Below, one piece after another: positions 11,824-24,327 of a stretch of 64,000 nucleotides of DNA. Position 1 is the stretch's first letter. Each line of letters begins with the position of its first letter. Position numbers and translations under genes: made by a program. The DNA is taken from the NCBI GenBank assembly GCA_019279435.1, contig JAAALK010000079.1, positions 64,676,330 through 64,740,329 of the forward strand. Reading direction: 5' to 3'. Under the pieces are notes generated by a model. That model was not told where the DNA came from, did no database searches, and worked only from the letters and a program-made list of their open reading frames with translations. The DNA comes from Zizania palustris. Lineage: Eukaryota > Streptophyta > Magnoliopsida > Poales > Poaceae.

Positions 11824-12884
11824 AGTAACAAAGAGGAAGGAGCGGAGCCATATGTACAGGGCTACACATGCAGACTACAGACTACACTGTGTAGACTACA
11901 CATGCAGAGAGTACAACGTTATTGCAGGCTGCGGGGGGGAAACCTAGAAAGGGCGAGCCATAGTCCGTAGAGCTCCGGGCACACACACGCGTACGTCGAG
12001 AGCGCGGCGGTTACACTCGCCACGTCGCCGTGTATAGCCTAGAGATTAGAGAATAGTAGCAAGGAGTGGCACTGCGCGTCGGGCCTCGGCGCGGCGCGGC
12101 GCGGCGCGGTCGGCCTCAGCTCGTCGCGCGCCAATCAAGCCTCCGCATTTACGGACTTTCTCGCCAGGCCGCGCGCGCGCGCGCGGGTGATCACTGATCA
12201 GTAGTGATCAGTGCGTCTGTGCGACCGTGCGTGCTAGCTCGCGACCTTGCGTCGCGCTGCGCGCGGGTTTCCGTGCCGACCGCGCGTGCCGTGCGCACGG
12301 CGCGCCCCGTGGCCGAAACGTGGCGAGGGTGGCAGGAGCGCGCGGCGCGCCTCAAGGGGAGGGGCTCCAGCTTCCGTGCTGGCTCTCGCCAAGTGGACAC
12401 CAGCCGGCCACCTCGCACACCGCAGTCGTCCCTGCTGGTAGTAGTGTAGTACGCACGAGTTGCTGTTAATCGGTCAGGCTCTCGGCTTTACCCTCCGCCG
12501 GGAGCAGTGCAGCTTCAGAGTTCAGACATTTGCGTCACAAAAGAAGATGCACGCATTAGCCCGGACAGGTTTCATCTGTCTTGTCAGCGATAACTAATTA
12601 CTGGTTGGTTTTCAAAACCTTCCCGATAAACCCTCGGAAATCATATCATTGTCGGCTACTGGGATTTTACAAACCCTGGCAGTGGCTACGAGAGGATTGC
12701 CAAATTATATTCTAGCTCCAGTTCTTTTGCCAAAATCAAACCAAGCTGACTTCAGCTGACTAGGCTACTGAGGAAGCACAGGGATGCATGATTTGAAACA
12801 GTTCAATAAAACTGCTGATGCGCTAATCTATATGCTGTTTCCCTTGGTTCCGATAGTACGATCTACCGAGGGGGTGTTTGGTTT

Positions 12885-13150
12885 GGGGTGTTTGGTTTGG
12901 GTTGCTAAAGTTTAGGAACTAAACTGTAGTCCTTTTAGTCCCTAAATTGCCAAACATGGGGACTAAAAGAGACTAAACTTTGTCCCTGAACTTTAGCCCT
13001 TTAATTCCAAAACCTTGCTAAAAGGGACTAAAAGTACTACTTACCTCTCAGCCCTCACTCTCTTTTAGTCCTTTAGTCCTTAGTACTAAACAGCAAGAAA
13101 CTAAAGTTTAGTCCTATAAAAAAGAGGAGACTAAAGTTTAGTTTAGTCAT
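12885..13150. repeat. TTTAGTCC-rich MITE-like repeat
   Basis: Many copies in both orientations of CTAAAGTTTAGTCC and its complement. The left edge is GGTGTTTGGTTTGGG, duplicated in tandem at 12887-12902, and the right side is GACTAAAGTTTAG. The inverted arrangement suggests a foldback transposon common in grass spacers. Boundaries and target duplication are not clear. Confidence 0.4.
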
Positions 13151-14154
13151 AAAGAAAACTAACTAGTAAACTGGCTGGCTGTGGACGACACATTCACCTA
13201 CTGATCGACAGGTTGGCAATTCTTCAGGGCACACACGCTTCCGTGTCAAATTGTGAATTGAACCGTATCCATGGCGATCTTATCAGGGATCGGCCCCAGA
13301 AACCCTGGGGATTAGTAAGATACTCTTTGTTTAGTAATAACTACAGATACATAATTTTTATTTTGCACTAAAAATATTTTTTTTGAAGAAGGACTTCAGA
13401 TGACCAGTGTCAGTACTATTCTCGCAGTCTCGCCTAAGCACGCTCAACATCGGTTGTCTGAGCACGCTCAATATTAGAGTTCTTACGGATCAGATATCAA
13501 TTTGTTTACGTCCCTTCAGGAATAAAAATTTAAATTACAGGCTCTCAGCTCCTCGTTCAACTTCCTCTTGCCTTTGCCTTGAACAAAGGGAACAAGGCGC
13601 TGGCTATGAAGATATCTGAAGAACTCACAGCCCATCGAAGGAGAAAGGAACGGTCATCAGGAAAGGCGATTGGACATGAGGCTCTTGCTTCGGCAAGTTC
13701 ACGGTCGCCGATCACGTTCCTCCGACGCGGCCGGCCCTGATCGCGCTGGCTGGGTTCGGATGGACGGCGCCGTGCTTTGGTTGTAGTCCGGTAGAGCCAG
13801 GAGACAAGGGTTTGATGTGATGTGATCTCCGCGGATGGGAGGAGACTATAATCCGGATCGAAGAGGCGGAGGGAAACCTTCCGGCTTCAGCGGGGAGTTG
13901 GGCTCGTAAATAGGCCTCGGAATTGATAGTTGGGCTGCTGCTCGGTTGAAGATTTCGTCGCGTCGGCCATTGGGCCGTCACATGTCACATGAACCCTAAC
14001 AAGTGGAAGTGATCCAGCCGCCGTTCCTGTTCTTCTCCATCGGCAAGCCGTGTTTCGTAGATTCGTCTCGCTCCGCCTCCGTGTGGTCCTTCGTTTGCCG
14101 CCGCTGATTTGGCAGGCAGCGAAGAGGGGGCGGGGCAGGAGAGGGAGCGCGAAG

Positions 14155-15081
14155 ATGCCGACGCTGACGAAGCTGTACAGCATGGTGGAGGTCGCCTGCC
14201 ACAACACCCCCGACGACTGCTGGGTCGTCGTCGACGGCAAGGTAGCTCCGCCTGTCACACGCCGCTTCCTTCGTCCCCATCCTGCTCTTTTTGCTGCTGC
14301 TGAAGCCCACCTGTAAGATCGGTAGATGGGTGGTGTGGATCGGTAGGGTTCTACGCTTGGCGCTTGCTCGACGAAGAAGCCGCCCTTAACCTGCTCGACG
14401 GAATGCCTAGTAGATCGCATGCCCGATTTCTTCGTGCTAAACTTCATTTTTTTCATCTTACGGTGGAATAGAGGTAGTTGTTGTCAACTAGTCAGGATCA
14501 GTGATCTAATATTGCGGGTTTATTGCGCTGGCTTATGATTGTTGTGGGTTTACCTGTATTGAAGGCTTTGCTCAAATTGAGCTAGAGTCAGTAGAGTTGC
14601 AATTCATGGCTACATGTTACATTGCTCTTACCTACACTCAGGCAAGTTCATGCCATCTTAATAAATGTGCTGTAGGTTTATGATGTCACCAAATATTTGG
14701 ATGATCATCCTGGGGGTGCTGATGTTCTGCTTGAGGTGTCTGGTAATGCTACATCTCCCTGTTCTTATATTCTTGTTTCAGTAATATTTAGTTTACTTAG
14801 GTGGATTGATTGTATCTGATTATCTGTTTGAAGGTAAGGATGCCAAGGAGGAATTTGACGATGCAGGGCACAGCAAGAGTGCCAAAGAGCTAATGCAAGA
14901 CTATTTTATTGGGGAGTTGGACCCAACACCCAACATCCCTGAGATGGAGGTTTTCAGGAAGGAGCAGGATGGGAACTTCACAAGCAACCTGGTGGCCAAT
15001 GCAGTCCAGTACTGGTCCATTCCAGCAGTGGTAGTCGGGATATCAGTTGTTATTGCTGTGTTGTATGTGCGCCGGAAGTGA
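14155..15081 (+). CDS. Cytochrome b5, ER tail-anchored
   Basis: Three exons (14155-14241, 14676-14742, 14834-15081) splice in frame to 133 residues. The small haem protein passes electrons to ER desaturases, hydroxylases and P450s. Exon 1 gives MPTLTKLYSMVEVACHN. Exon 2 holds the haem-ligand motif DDHPGG (His about residue 40). Exon 3 holds the second ligand in DDAGHSKSAKELM (His about 64). The C-terminus has one hydrophobic helix (WSIPAVVVGISVVIAVLY, about 109-128) and a basic tail RRK, as expected for insertion into the ER membrane facing the cytosol. Length and exon layout are normal for plants, and no frame breaks are seen. The gene is convergent with the COBRA-like gene downstream. Confidence 0.95.
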
Positions 15082-17320
15082 TAATCCACCACGACATCGA
15101 TAGGGGGGGATTTGAGGCCTTGAGGGGAACCGGCCCATTTTTAGCGCTCATGGATGGAGATATGTGTTTCTGTCCAGAGCAGAAAAAATGAATTAGGTAT
15201 ATTAATTCAAATACGTGTCTGACATTGATGGTATTATTTCGTCAAGATGACGATCATTTGATGGACTATTGAATGATACTCTAGTTTAACGTCCTTGCCG
15301 CAGAGGCGCAGACAATCATAAGCCAGCTTCTGCCAAAGCAAGCTTCCAAGCAATTTAGCTGCTTTGAATATCATGGCTTTTCAGCCTATTTTGCTTTTGG
15401 TCTGGATCAATGAAGTTTTATCTGTTAGTTTTTTAAAGAGTAACTATGCAATGCTGAAATTACAGGAGAATAGATTTTTTTGGCGTTCTGTTTGGATTGA
15501 GGTTTACAAACAGTATTCTTGTGTTAAACATGGCACATTTCCCTATTGTTTCCTCATTTTCTTCTTCCAGATTATCTCCTCTATTGAACTGTTTGAATTT
15601 TGAGTAAGGTGGGTATAGTTGAGCAGTAGATTTCAGAAAGATGTCAAGTAACTATTGTCGGCCCTCATTTTTCGCCCTTGGAAGTGCTTCAGGTTCAATA
15701 TTACTTGGTAAGAGGAGGAGAATTTTCATGCCTCATGACTCTCCTGAGTAGCCTGGAAGCTGCCCTTTCCTGATTCATTGTGCAGAAGTCTCACTCCAAC
15801 TGGATGGCATTGCTTAGAGGCTGAGCAAACTACCACATGTGGAAGATGGTGAGGTTGCTGGGCTTCAACCTGATGTTTGCTTGGAAGTGCAGCTGCCCAA
15901 CAGACCAAAAGCTACGGGCGAACCATATCCATTCTTCCATTGCACTGCATCTTTCTCTTCTCATGGTTATTTATTCCATGCCATCGACAGCAATATGTTA
16001 CTCCTTTAAGCTCTGAAGGCTTCGCAGCGCTTGGCACAGGCCAAAACATGGCTCCCTTTGAAGAAGGATGAGCATGTCTGAGGATCTGGATGCAAGAACC
16101 TCTATCAAGGTAAGAGTGAGTGTTTCAAGGAATTCATGTTGTTATGATGTCGCTATGTTTTTTTGCACTAGTTTGTACTCCGTATGTTTCTTCCTGGACG
16201 TATGGTTCTCCTTTTGTCTTTTTGAATATAGCTGGAGTAGAACAGCTAGTTATGTTAGTTTGGTTAATAGTCATAATTAAGTTGGCCAAAGATTGTAGCT
16301 TCGATTTCCAATGTAAAAGTCTGGCAGTTCTCTTCGGGAGTCATTTAGGCATTCAGCAATGATCTCCCCCTCTCGAATTATATGCTTGCCAGCCCGGTCC
16401 ATTACTAAGGCTTTTATGGTTCTGAAAAAAAAACATACTAGTAATCAGTTTAGAAAGCAAATTTATGGTACAAATAAGTTATAAGCCTACCTAAATTTCT
16501 ATTGATGAAAAAAGCTCTCGTTTTGAGACTTCTCGATCTCAATATCATCTAACAACAAAAACATATATTACTTCGTCATATTTACACTAAAAAGGTCTCC
16601 CATTTTATCCGACCCTCTCCGAATCCCTCCCTCGACACTTGTAGGCATAACGCCTTTAGATTTAAGGTTTGTTTGTTTCAACTTAAATTATAACAATCCA
16701 GTTTATAAAAAAAGTTACTTTGAACCAGTTTAAGTTATAAGTTAGCATAATAAGTTGTCATGTTTCAGTTTATGAAAAAAATTGAATGTTATAATCTCAA
16801 ATTGAAACAAACATGGTGAATTTCATGCTTTTGTTGTATCATGTTTGGCAGCTGTTTCATTTTCCTTTTATCTGACAAGTGAACACTAACATCAACTAGT
16901 TCCACATCTCAGTTCAACAGACCAGAGGAAGCAAGAAAGCAAAACTAAATGATCTCACTCAACAGCATCCTTTCTGATCACAAAATCTTACAACACATTA
17001 TTATGGAATCTATACATGTACTACAAGAAGGGAAGTCATGTAATCCAATTAAAAATTTCTGGGTTGCTATAAAATACAAAAGGTGCAACTGTAATTACCT
17101 AGTTTGCAGTAACTAAGTCCACCAAGTGTTGTGGCCAGTATGTACCAAACAAGAAATACACTGTGGGTCTTTTAGCTTACAAAACATACATGCCAGCTTT
17201 CCTCAGCGTGACAACATCTTTTCTATGCAACCATGGAACTGTGAACAAATTATCTGTTGCAGTGTACACCGTGGAACCTGACAACAACTTGAAGCTCACC
17301 GAATTCCTTGGCGTCATCAA
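15082..17320. other. Spacer between convergent cytochrome b5 and COBRA-like genes
   Basis: It holds both 3' UTRs. I see no conserved protein in the short open frames. A non-repetitive, moderately GC-balanced stretch at about 15640-16100 could be part of a non-coding transcript, but it has no recognisable domain or clear hairpin. A MITE-like repeat occupies 16665-16815. Confidence 0.5.
16665..16815. repeat. Short MITE-like inverted repeat
   Basis: The left side reads GGTTTGTTTGTTTCAACTT and the right side AATTGAAACAAACATGG, an imperfect inverted pair, with inverted TTATAA/AGTTTAT words inside. A similar unit lies at 20388-20530, so this is probably one small family. Target duplication not resolved. 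Confidence 0.45.
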
Positions 17321-19903
17321 TCATGCAATAGCCAGCAAAGTAGCCAACACAATCGAAAATACCAAAACCGGGAGAGTCAATGGTTGTTTTGTTAGAGGGC
17401 TTGCATTAGGTAACCATGGATATGCATCTGGGGGTGGCATGACACAATTATCACCATTGAAGTACACACGGCGTGGGAAGGCCCATCCCTTGTCAAAGGT
17501 GAAAGTCATAGAATCCTTCCGCAGAAGTAGTTCTGATTGCGCATTTCCAAGTGGACCAGCTTGCATGAGCAAATCATTGTAGAACTTCACTCCCCAGAAC
17601 ATCGCGGTATCATCTAAAATAGAAAGAACAAGCTCCCATCAGAGAAGTACAAGGGGAAGGGGTCATGTCACAGGTGCATCGTGCATTTTAAAAAATAAAG
17701 TAGAAAAGTCTGTAAATTTACTTACTTATCTTGCTTCCATATGGAGTAAGTGGCTTGTAGTTGAAGCTAAACAGCTTGGTAATATTGTCGAAGTTAGGGT
17801 GTTGAGCAACCAAGTTCCATTGAGTGTAGTTCATGCGGTAGTTGAAGTTCGTGACTGTGATCTTCACTCTCCAGTATTCCTTGTAGTTGAGCTTCACGTG
17901 CCAGTGGATTCTTATTGGGCACATGTGGGAAGTGCATTGGACAAGAGGCTGTCCAGTATATTTGCCAGGGCCATCGATGGCAGATTGTAAATAGGGTGAA
18001 TTCTCACTGTGGAAATGCATGGAACCTGTTAGAGCTTTGCACAAAACTAGGTATTCGATAAGAACTGAAATAAGAGTAACAGTTTGTTAACCCACTTTAC
18101 ACAGCTTCCAGGATTAGTCTTATTGTTTTGGCAGCCACAGGAGCATGTTGGGCAATTCACATTGTGTCATTATAAAACGATGAGAGAGATACACAGCAGG
18201 TTGGAGTCTTCTGAGCCAGAAATTGGGAATATGTGCATGTCACATTCCATGTCACTGCAACAGTTTATTTTTGTTAAGAACTAAAAATAAAGATAACCTA
18301 GATTAAACACACAAAATTATTGTAAGTTTAGTGTACAAGTGCATTTATCAAAGTGTACAAGCAATTGATATTAAGCAGTAAAGAGAAACAAACACTCTAC
18401 TTACTTAGAGCTTGGGTTGCCCTGCGCCCATCCTGGGTAAAAAATTTAGTTGGCCGGACAATCATAGCACGCCCGCATGTGTACCCAGGACCTGGGGCCT
18501 TAAGAGTAAAGTTCTTAGGCACCTTAACTGTTTTATTTGTAGTCCCAGCAAGACCTACACTGATCTGGAAGGACGAAGCAGCATTTGCTGGGTCCTGGTT
18601 GAATGTGTTTATGACACCTGCTTTGCAGCAATTGGCAATTTGCATGTTGAATGGAGTGCCAGGAAGTAGATCAACAATTGTGGGATCTTTCTTGCAACAG
18701 TGGGGTGTGTTTCCCTTGAACTTTGAGCAATCACCCTGTTCAGTGGTCTGTGCCCCAACCATCGACCAAATGACCTCCTTCTTTGCCCATGACCACCCCA
18801 GCTGCCACCCAGGTGCCTGGATGTGTCGGAACTGTTGGAAATTGAACATTGTGACAACAGCCTGCACAGGAGACAGTTAGGGGAAATCATGATACACATA
18901 GGGTAACGAGGTTTCCATAATATGCTGACATAAAACTTGCTTGTTAGTTGTTATTATTGTTATTTGCAGGATATGTTTTCAATCAGTTGCTGGTTATGCT
19001 ATCTACTTTGTACTCTGGGACAACCTCTACAAAATAAAATCATGGCCCAATAATAGGTTGAGATGCAAGATACATCTGTTGATGTAGGGTTGCTACTTAC
19101 AACATAACCATCAGGAGTCCACTGCATAATGTCCCATTTTATCGTGATGTTCCCGTTTGGATCCAGCGAATCATAGGCCTCTGCAAGAGCAACAAAAGAA
19201 GAGCACATCAAGATCCCAGACAAGAGAATACAACAAGGGTGAACTGGCACAGCAGATGAAGCCTAAGTTACATGCTGGTTTCGATTTGAAAGATCCACAC
19301 TGCACAACTTCGTTCACCACCGGGTCCTTTTTGCAGTAGAGTTCAGCTATTAAGAAAATTTTCTAATTAATCTCTCCCGAACAGGTCTACCAGTGCGGAG
19401 AAGCTTGCGATGAAGATTCCGCAAAGTCTGGCGCTGGTTAGGAATCTCCAAGTGTGCTCCTCCCAGTTACGCTTAGCTACCTAATCTAGCAATTTTACAC
19501 CACAATTCGGGTAACCAAGAGTGAAACGAACTGAAATGAATTGGAGACCATTCGGTTGGACCAAAAATAGAAGCCACCGACACCCAACTGGAGCAACCGA
19601 CACTACCAGGATGAGCGCAGCTGAAGTCGCAATGCCCAACACCCAACAGGCAACAGAATCTCGTGGCCACGTCGTCTCCTCATACTCCTCGGCGATCAGG
19701 CGCGTGGATCTAAACCATCTCGCCGGCGCGACAGCGACAGAAACGGCACGAGCAGAACCGACAGGGTGGAGAGGCAAAACGAAGGAAAGCGAATGAACCA
19801 AACCTGTCGTGGCCGGTGCGGAGAAGAGCACCGCCGCCGCGAGCAGCACGGCACAGCACGCGACGGATCTGGAGCTCCCGGCGACGCCACCCACCGCCGC
19901 CAT
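17321..19903 (-). CDS. COBRA-like GPI-anchored cell-wall protein
   Basis: Six exons: 19804-19903, 19101-19180, 18405-18861, 18096-18254, 17726-18006, 17321-17613. COBRA/BRITTLE CULM1-like proteins sit on the outer plasma-membrane face and are needed for cellulose assembly. Exon 1 encodes a signal peptide (SVACCAVLLAAAVLFSAPA). The COBRA core follows: YDSLDPNGNITIKWD, then GWSWAKKEVIWSMVGAQ, then the CCVSLSSFYND block. The end is a hydrophobic tail (LTLPVLVFSIVLATLLAIA) behind a small-residue site near NAS, as for GPI attachment. I chose ATG 19903 because the longer frame begins at GTG. Exon 4 is 159 bases where the phases need 160. The break is just after FYND, with one base apparently lost from a TT pair, giving an early TGA. 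With that base counted, the length is 456, equal to Arabidopsis COBRA. Confidence 0.92.
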
Positions 19904-20387
19904 CCCGCCACCCACACTCCACCCGCCGATCTCGCGTCCCGCCGCCGAAATGCGCGCGGCGTCGTCCGTCCGTCGGAGGAGGAGGAGGAGGAGGCCGGAG
20001 GGGGGCGCGACTAGGAGTGGAGAGGTGGGAGATCTGGGGCGGCGTGGGAGTGGGACTTAAGCATGTGCGGCCGCTGCCGCCTCCGCTGTTTTTTTTACCG
20101 CGACGAGGCCGCGTCCCTCTCCCTCACCCCGCTCTGCTCGGCGGCATTTCTTCTTGCCGCGAGAGCTTAGTAGATGTGACGCCCCAACCTCCGGATAATT
20201 TTACCATAATACCCTTGCTGTTACAGCTGTTTGGTGACAGGGACAACCACTTCACAGGTCACAGCTGCTCGAGTTTAAGCTTTTCACTTAAAAATTCAAA
20301 ATTTTAGAGGAAATATCTTAAATTGTTGTGTTTCAAATCTGCCCTAGTCCATAAATAAGTGAAAGTAAAAGTAGGTCACTTAGAACC

Positions 20388-20530
20388 TGTTTGTTTTAAT
20401 TTTGAATTAAAACAATTTAGTTTTTTTTCATAAACTGAAATTCCGTCAGTTTACCATAATCTAAAGTACAGATTATAACAATTTTTTATAAGTTGGATTT
20501 TTATAATCTAAAACGAAACAAACAGTCCTT
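20388..20530. repeat. Short MITE-like inverted repeat
   Basis: AGAACCTGTTTGTTTTAATTT on the left is mirrored by AACGAAACAAACAGTCCTTA on the right, with inverted ATAAACTGAAATT words within. It resembles the unit at 16665-16815. It is AT-rich and has no coding capacity. Confidence 0.5.
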
Positions 20531-21461
20531 AGTTCGTCGTGTGATTAATCTATTCAGAATAACTAGGATATATTAACTATGTTTTCTTAAAATCAACATT
20601 TGATTGGCAAAACCGGAAACACTCACCACTACCGAGCTTTCGGACTTCGTTAGAATAATGACATATGCTGCTGACTTTGATGAGAGAGAGAGGAGCTCTA
20701 CGCTACGCTACACCACACATGCGCGCCGACACAGCCCGGAATAAACAAAAACATAAATGATTAAATGAGCAATGGAGCGTACAGTAATAAGCAGAGAAAA
20801 TAGAAAAGGAGCTATTATAACTGGTGTTTATAATAGTTATTTAGTAGTTAAAATGAATTAATCTGGTACTAAAATCTGATAAACAATTTAAAATATATGT
20901 TCAAATTCCCCTTTATATAAAGGACTTGAGCTACAAGCCGTTTTAGAACTGGGGCTGACGCTGTGGAGCCGGTCGCCATCGCACTGGTTGGTGCTGGCTA
21001 TCTATCTGGATTCTGGACGTATCAACAACCAGCCATTGCGAGCGATCAACCATGCAATTAACAATTGGAAATTTGCTCGATCGTATTTAATTGACTGTAT
21101 TAGCATCGAGATCTCCAGCTGGATGTGCTCTTCTAACAAGTAGCAGCCTCCATGTGTGTGTGTGTTTTCTTTTTTAGTTTCTTGTGGGGATCATGAAATG
21201 TATGAAGCTTAATTATTGCAATTCCGTTTCTGAGTATGGTTTGGCCTACATGCCAGTGGACTGTAGTGAACGGATAGAATGGACAGCTTTGTGTTGTTTT
21301 GTTCAGACTTTTGGTTGGGTCAGGTTGTTCATCAGACGTCTGGATGGTCGATTAGCTAGCTTATTAGGACAGTTTTAGGAGATTGGTTGTGCAAGGACTT
21401 CTTTTTCAGTGGAGATCTTGGGCACCTGCCAGTACACAGTTCTCAAGAGTTTGTTGGGTTA

Positions 21462-22021
21462 GGACATCTCCAATCAACTTCTGGTCACACCTTTTATTTC
21501 ATTTTGTAGCAAACTTCACTCAAAATCTCTCTCCAACCAACTTCCTATTTCTCTCTCTACCCAATCCTACTCTTTATTCTTCCTCCTCTCCTCCCCAAAC
21601 ATAGGGGGCCAAATCTACATTTCTATTCTATTTTCAACCAATTTAAATATGAGCAGAACTGATATGTTGAATCAAACAACCAATTTAAACTATTTTCCGT
21701 TTGCAAATATTATAATTTTTAGTCAATTCTAATGTAATTGATAAAATTTTTGATTCGTTGAATGGCAAAGCATGGCTAGATTGTAAAATTATAGTTACAA
21801 TATATATATTAGTTCTAAATTCAGCTATTCTAATATGAATCAGTTATAAATTTAGTTAGTGATAGTTATGAAATATTAATAAATATAGGTAGATGAAATA
21901 TAAGTAGTTAAATATAAGGAGTTTGATGTAGTGTTTTATAAAATTAAGAGGAAATTTTGATAGGGAGGTCCTTATTTTCAGTTATAGGGAGAAAAAAATA
22001 AAAAGTTTGTTGGAGATGCTC
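21462..22021. mobile_element. Tourist-like (PIF/Harbinger) MITE
   Basis: The termini are GGACATCTCC and GGAGATGCTC, an inverted pair with mismatches. The trinucleotide TTA flanks both ends (21459-21461 and 22022-22024), matching the 3-bp TWA target duplication of the PIF/Harbinger superfamily. It is 560 bp, AT-rich and non-coding. Confidence 0.65.
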
Positions 22022-22486
22022 TTATTGTCATTGGTAAATCGATTTTATTTTAATATTTGTTACAACAATAATATTGCTGAGATCCAAAATATATGATTAC
22101 TTTCAAAACATGATAATCATACGACAATACGATGAATGAACTACAGTGATTATAGTTTTAAAATTCTTCGTCAGGATAAAATTAAAATAACCACAGCACA
22201 ATATAAACAGCGTTAAACTGAACCTGGATGCATTGCGAAGTTGCTTGATGCATCGTTGTGGGTGCAAATGTACTCACACTGTTTTTTTTCTCTCTAGTTG
22301 TTACTCTCACATTTTAATCGCATATGCATCCCTCGGTTTAATGTAATGCATTAGCTTAACTGGGTCTTTTAAGTTAAAAAAAATCAGCTTATATCAGTTT
22401 TATGTAGCACACTCACTCTGTTTTGCAAATATTTTGTGCTAAATTAGCCGTGTTTCAGACATGCAAATCGCGCGGTGATCATGTAA

Positions 22487-22748
22487 GAGCATCTCCGAGA
22501 GTCACTTTAAAAATTAATTCCCTATATAATTTTTTAGGATTTATTTTTGAGGATACAAATAGTTTAAATATGTTTCTCTCCAATAATATCCCTAAAATAA
22601 AGTATGTTCTCTACAAAGAGAATATAATGATTAATTTTGAGAATCCTTTATTTTTAGGAATCATTTAGAGTTTCTATTGTAGTAGATTTTTTAATTCTAA
22701 TCTCAAAAATTTAGAGAAGAGAACTTTTTAGAGCTTCTGGAGATGCTC
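22487..22748. mobile_element. Tourist-like (PIF/Harbinger) MITE
   Basis: Perfect 10-base terminal inverted repeat GAGCATCTCC/GGAGATGCTC, flanked on both sides by TAA (22484-22486 and 22749-22751). Length 262 bp, non-coding. Confidence 0.75.
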
Positions 22749-23695
22749 TAACATCAAATGAGGAACGTTTCTAATAGTTTCCTGCAGTTGTGTAAGATAT
22801 TCTGTTGTTTTTTAATTAGACAACAGAATATCACACATAAATTAAGCTCCATTTCTTTATTATATTTTCCTTTAAATTTTTTATTTCGGGCTTGAAACAC
22901 ATTACAGCTCGTCGCCTCGTCCTCGGAAAAATCTGCGATTCTTTATCACGCATAAAATTTATAGAATTTTCACATAAATTACACTAATTCCTTTAAAAAA
23001 TTATTATTTTTTCTCCGTCCCATTATTGTAAAGGAGCCCCTCGACACATTGGTGAGTTGCTGTCTACGTCTTCGTGTTGTTCATCTGTTGAATTCTGTGT
23101 AGCAACCATAACACATTTTTCCCACGCAATGAAAACGAGTAAAGCTTGACAAAATACTACTTCCTCGAAAAATTCACTTTTAAAACAATTTTCATAAATT
23201 AATGGTAAAATTAAAATACTAAAACATCTCTTATTAATATAAAATTAGCACTATAAACTGATGATACTGTACAAAGTATCAAAAAAATAAAATGTTTTAA
23301 TACGTGAATCGATGATATAATAAAATAAAATATTTTTTGGGGAAGATCCATACTAGCTCACTGCCACTGCTACCATTTTTCTCGTCAATATACAAGTCTT
23401 TATTGTTATTTAAACGTTACGAATGTGTTTTTTTAATGTTATAAGTTTAATGGACACTAAACTATTTATACTATTTAAAGAAGATAATGATAATGGTGAT
23501 TAGTCTGTCACTACTATTACCTTTTAAATTAACACATGGGTCCGGAGACAGAAATAGTAAGCACAACACAATAACCCATGGGCCCAAATGCAAATTAATG
23601 AAAATTATTTTAACGTGTTTTAAATTATTTATATATAAATTTTAAATTATTTATATTATTTATATGATGTTTTTTCTATTGCAACCGAGTACTTA

Positions 23696-23960
23696 GACTG
23701 TCTCCAACAACATACCCATTACAATAACCAAATCTAAAAATAAGTGTTTTATATAGTTTTTGCATGCAAAATCTGGTTCCAAAAGAATAGGTAAACACAA
23801 TACCCATTTTGGGTGAGAGGTTAGGCGGAACCTAAAATATGGTTTCTTTGTTTCTCTTCACATACAATAAATCTCTCTATACATTCACGTTTTGTCTTTT
23901 CTATTAAAGACAAACACTTTTAGGTGTGAGATCCGCGTCCTCCTGTCGTTGGAGACGGTC
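23696..23960. mobile_element. Tourist-like (PIF/Harbinger) MITE
   Basis: Inverted termini GACTGTCTCCAACAAC and GTCGTTGGAGACGGTC, flanked by TTA on both sides (23693-23695 and 23961-23963). Length 265 bp, non-coding. It ends about 370 bases upstream of the carrier ATG, so it may contribute to that promoter. Confidence 0.75.
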
Positions 23961-24327
23961 TTAACTTAGTAGAAATGAACAGCAAGTGTAAATGGGCCTA
24001 CTCGCTAGGCCCAACAACAACCACGAGTTTCTTTCTTTGGGCTCAAGGAAAAATAACTGGAAAACGGCGAAAAGACGAGAAGAGGCGCAGCCCCAATCCT
24101 GGACGCCATTGACGCCCCCAGAATAGAATAGAGGAGGCGAGGAACACATGCCTTCCTCCTCCCCGCGGGGAAAGACTAGTTGGTGTTGACAAGAAGAGCA
24201 AGCAAGCGAGAAGGGGGGAAGAGAGTCGCAGCCTGTCTTGCCGCGGCGACGCCCTCGCTGCCCTTGTCGCATCGGGGATCGCGGATTAGAGCAGGAGGAA
24301 GAGGAGTCGGAGGGTTTGTGGGGGGCA

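Larger units (their letters stand above)
9701..14154. other. Repeat-rich spacer between MADS34 and cytochrome b5
   Basis: Beyond the elements listed separately, this spacer has a CpG-rich block at 12050-12480, including a GGCGC repeat at 12090-12110 and a GC dinucleotide run at 12170-12185. No frame with recognisable protein content was found. The last ~250 bases before 14155 should contain the cytochrome b5 promoter and 5' UTR. Confidence 0.6.
19904..24327. other. Spacer between COBRA-like and carrier genes
   Basis: The first ~170 bases are GC-rich with a GAG/GGA trinucleotide run (19975-20000) and should hold the COBRA-like promoter and 5' UTR on the minus strand. The rest is AT-rich and dominated by miniature transposons listed separately. 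No recognisable gene was seen. A GGGCCCAA word near 23580 and the CG-rich stretch after 24060 belong to other repeats and to the carrier 5' region. Confidence 0.6.

Noticed and set aside
13887..14456. 189-codon minus-strand frame over the cytochrome b5 5' region
   Set aside because: Antisense to the b5 first exon and promoter; no recognisable domain.
15726..15960. Possible microRNA precursor (GGAAGCTGCC and GCACTGCATCTTTCTC words resemble known miRNA cores)
   Set aside because: No matching arm forms a stem, and the words differ from the known miR167 and miR408 sequences at several positions.
18353..18880. 175-codon plus-strand frame
   Set aside because: Exact antisense of COBRA-like exon 3.
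19481..19915. Longer N-terminus for the COBRA-like protein starting at 19915
   Set aside because: The codon is GTG; ATG 19903 leaves a complete signal peptide.
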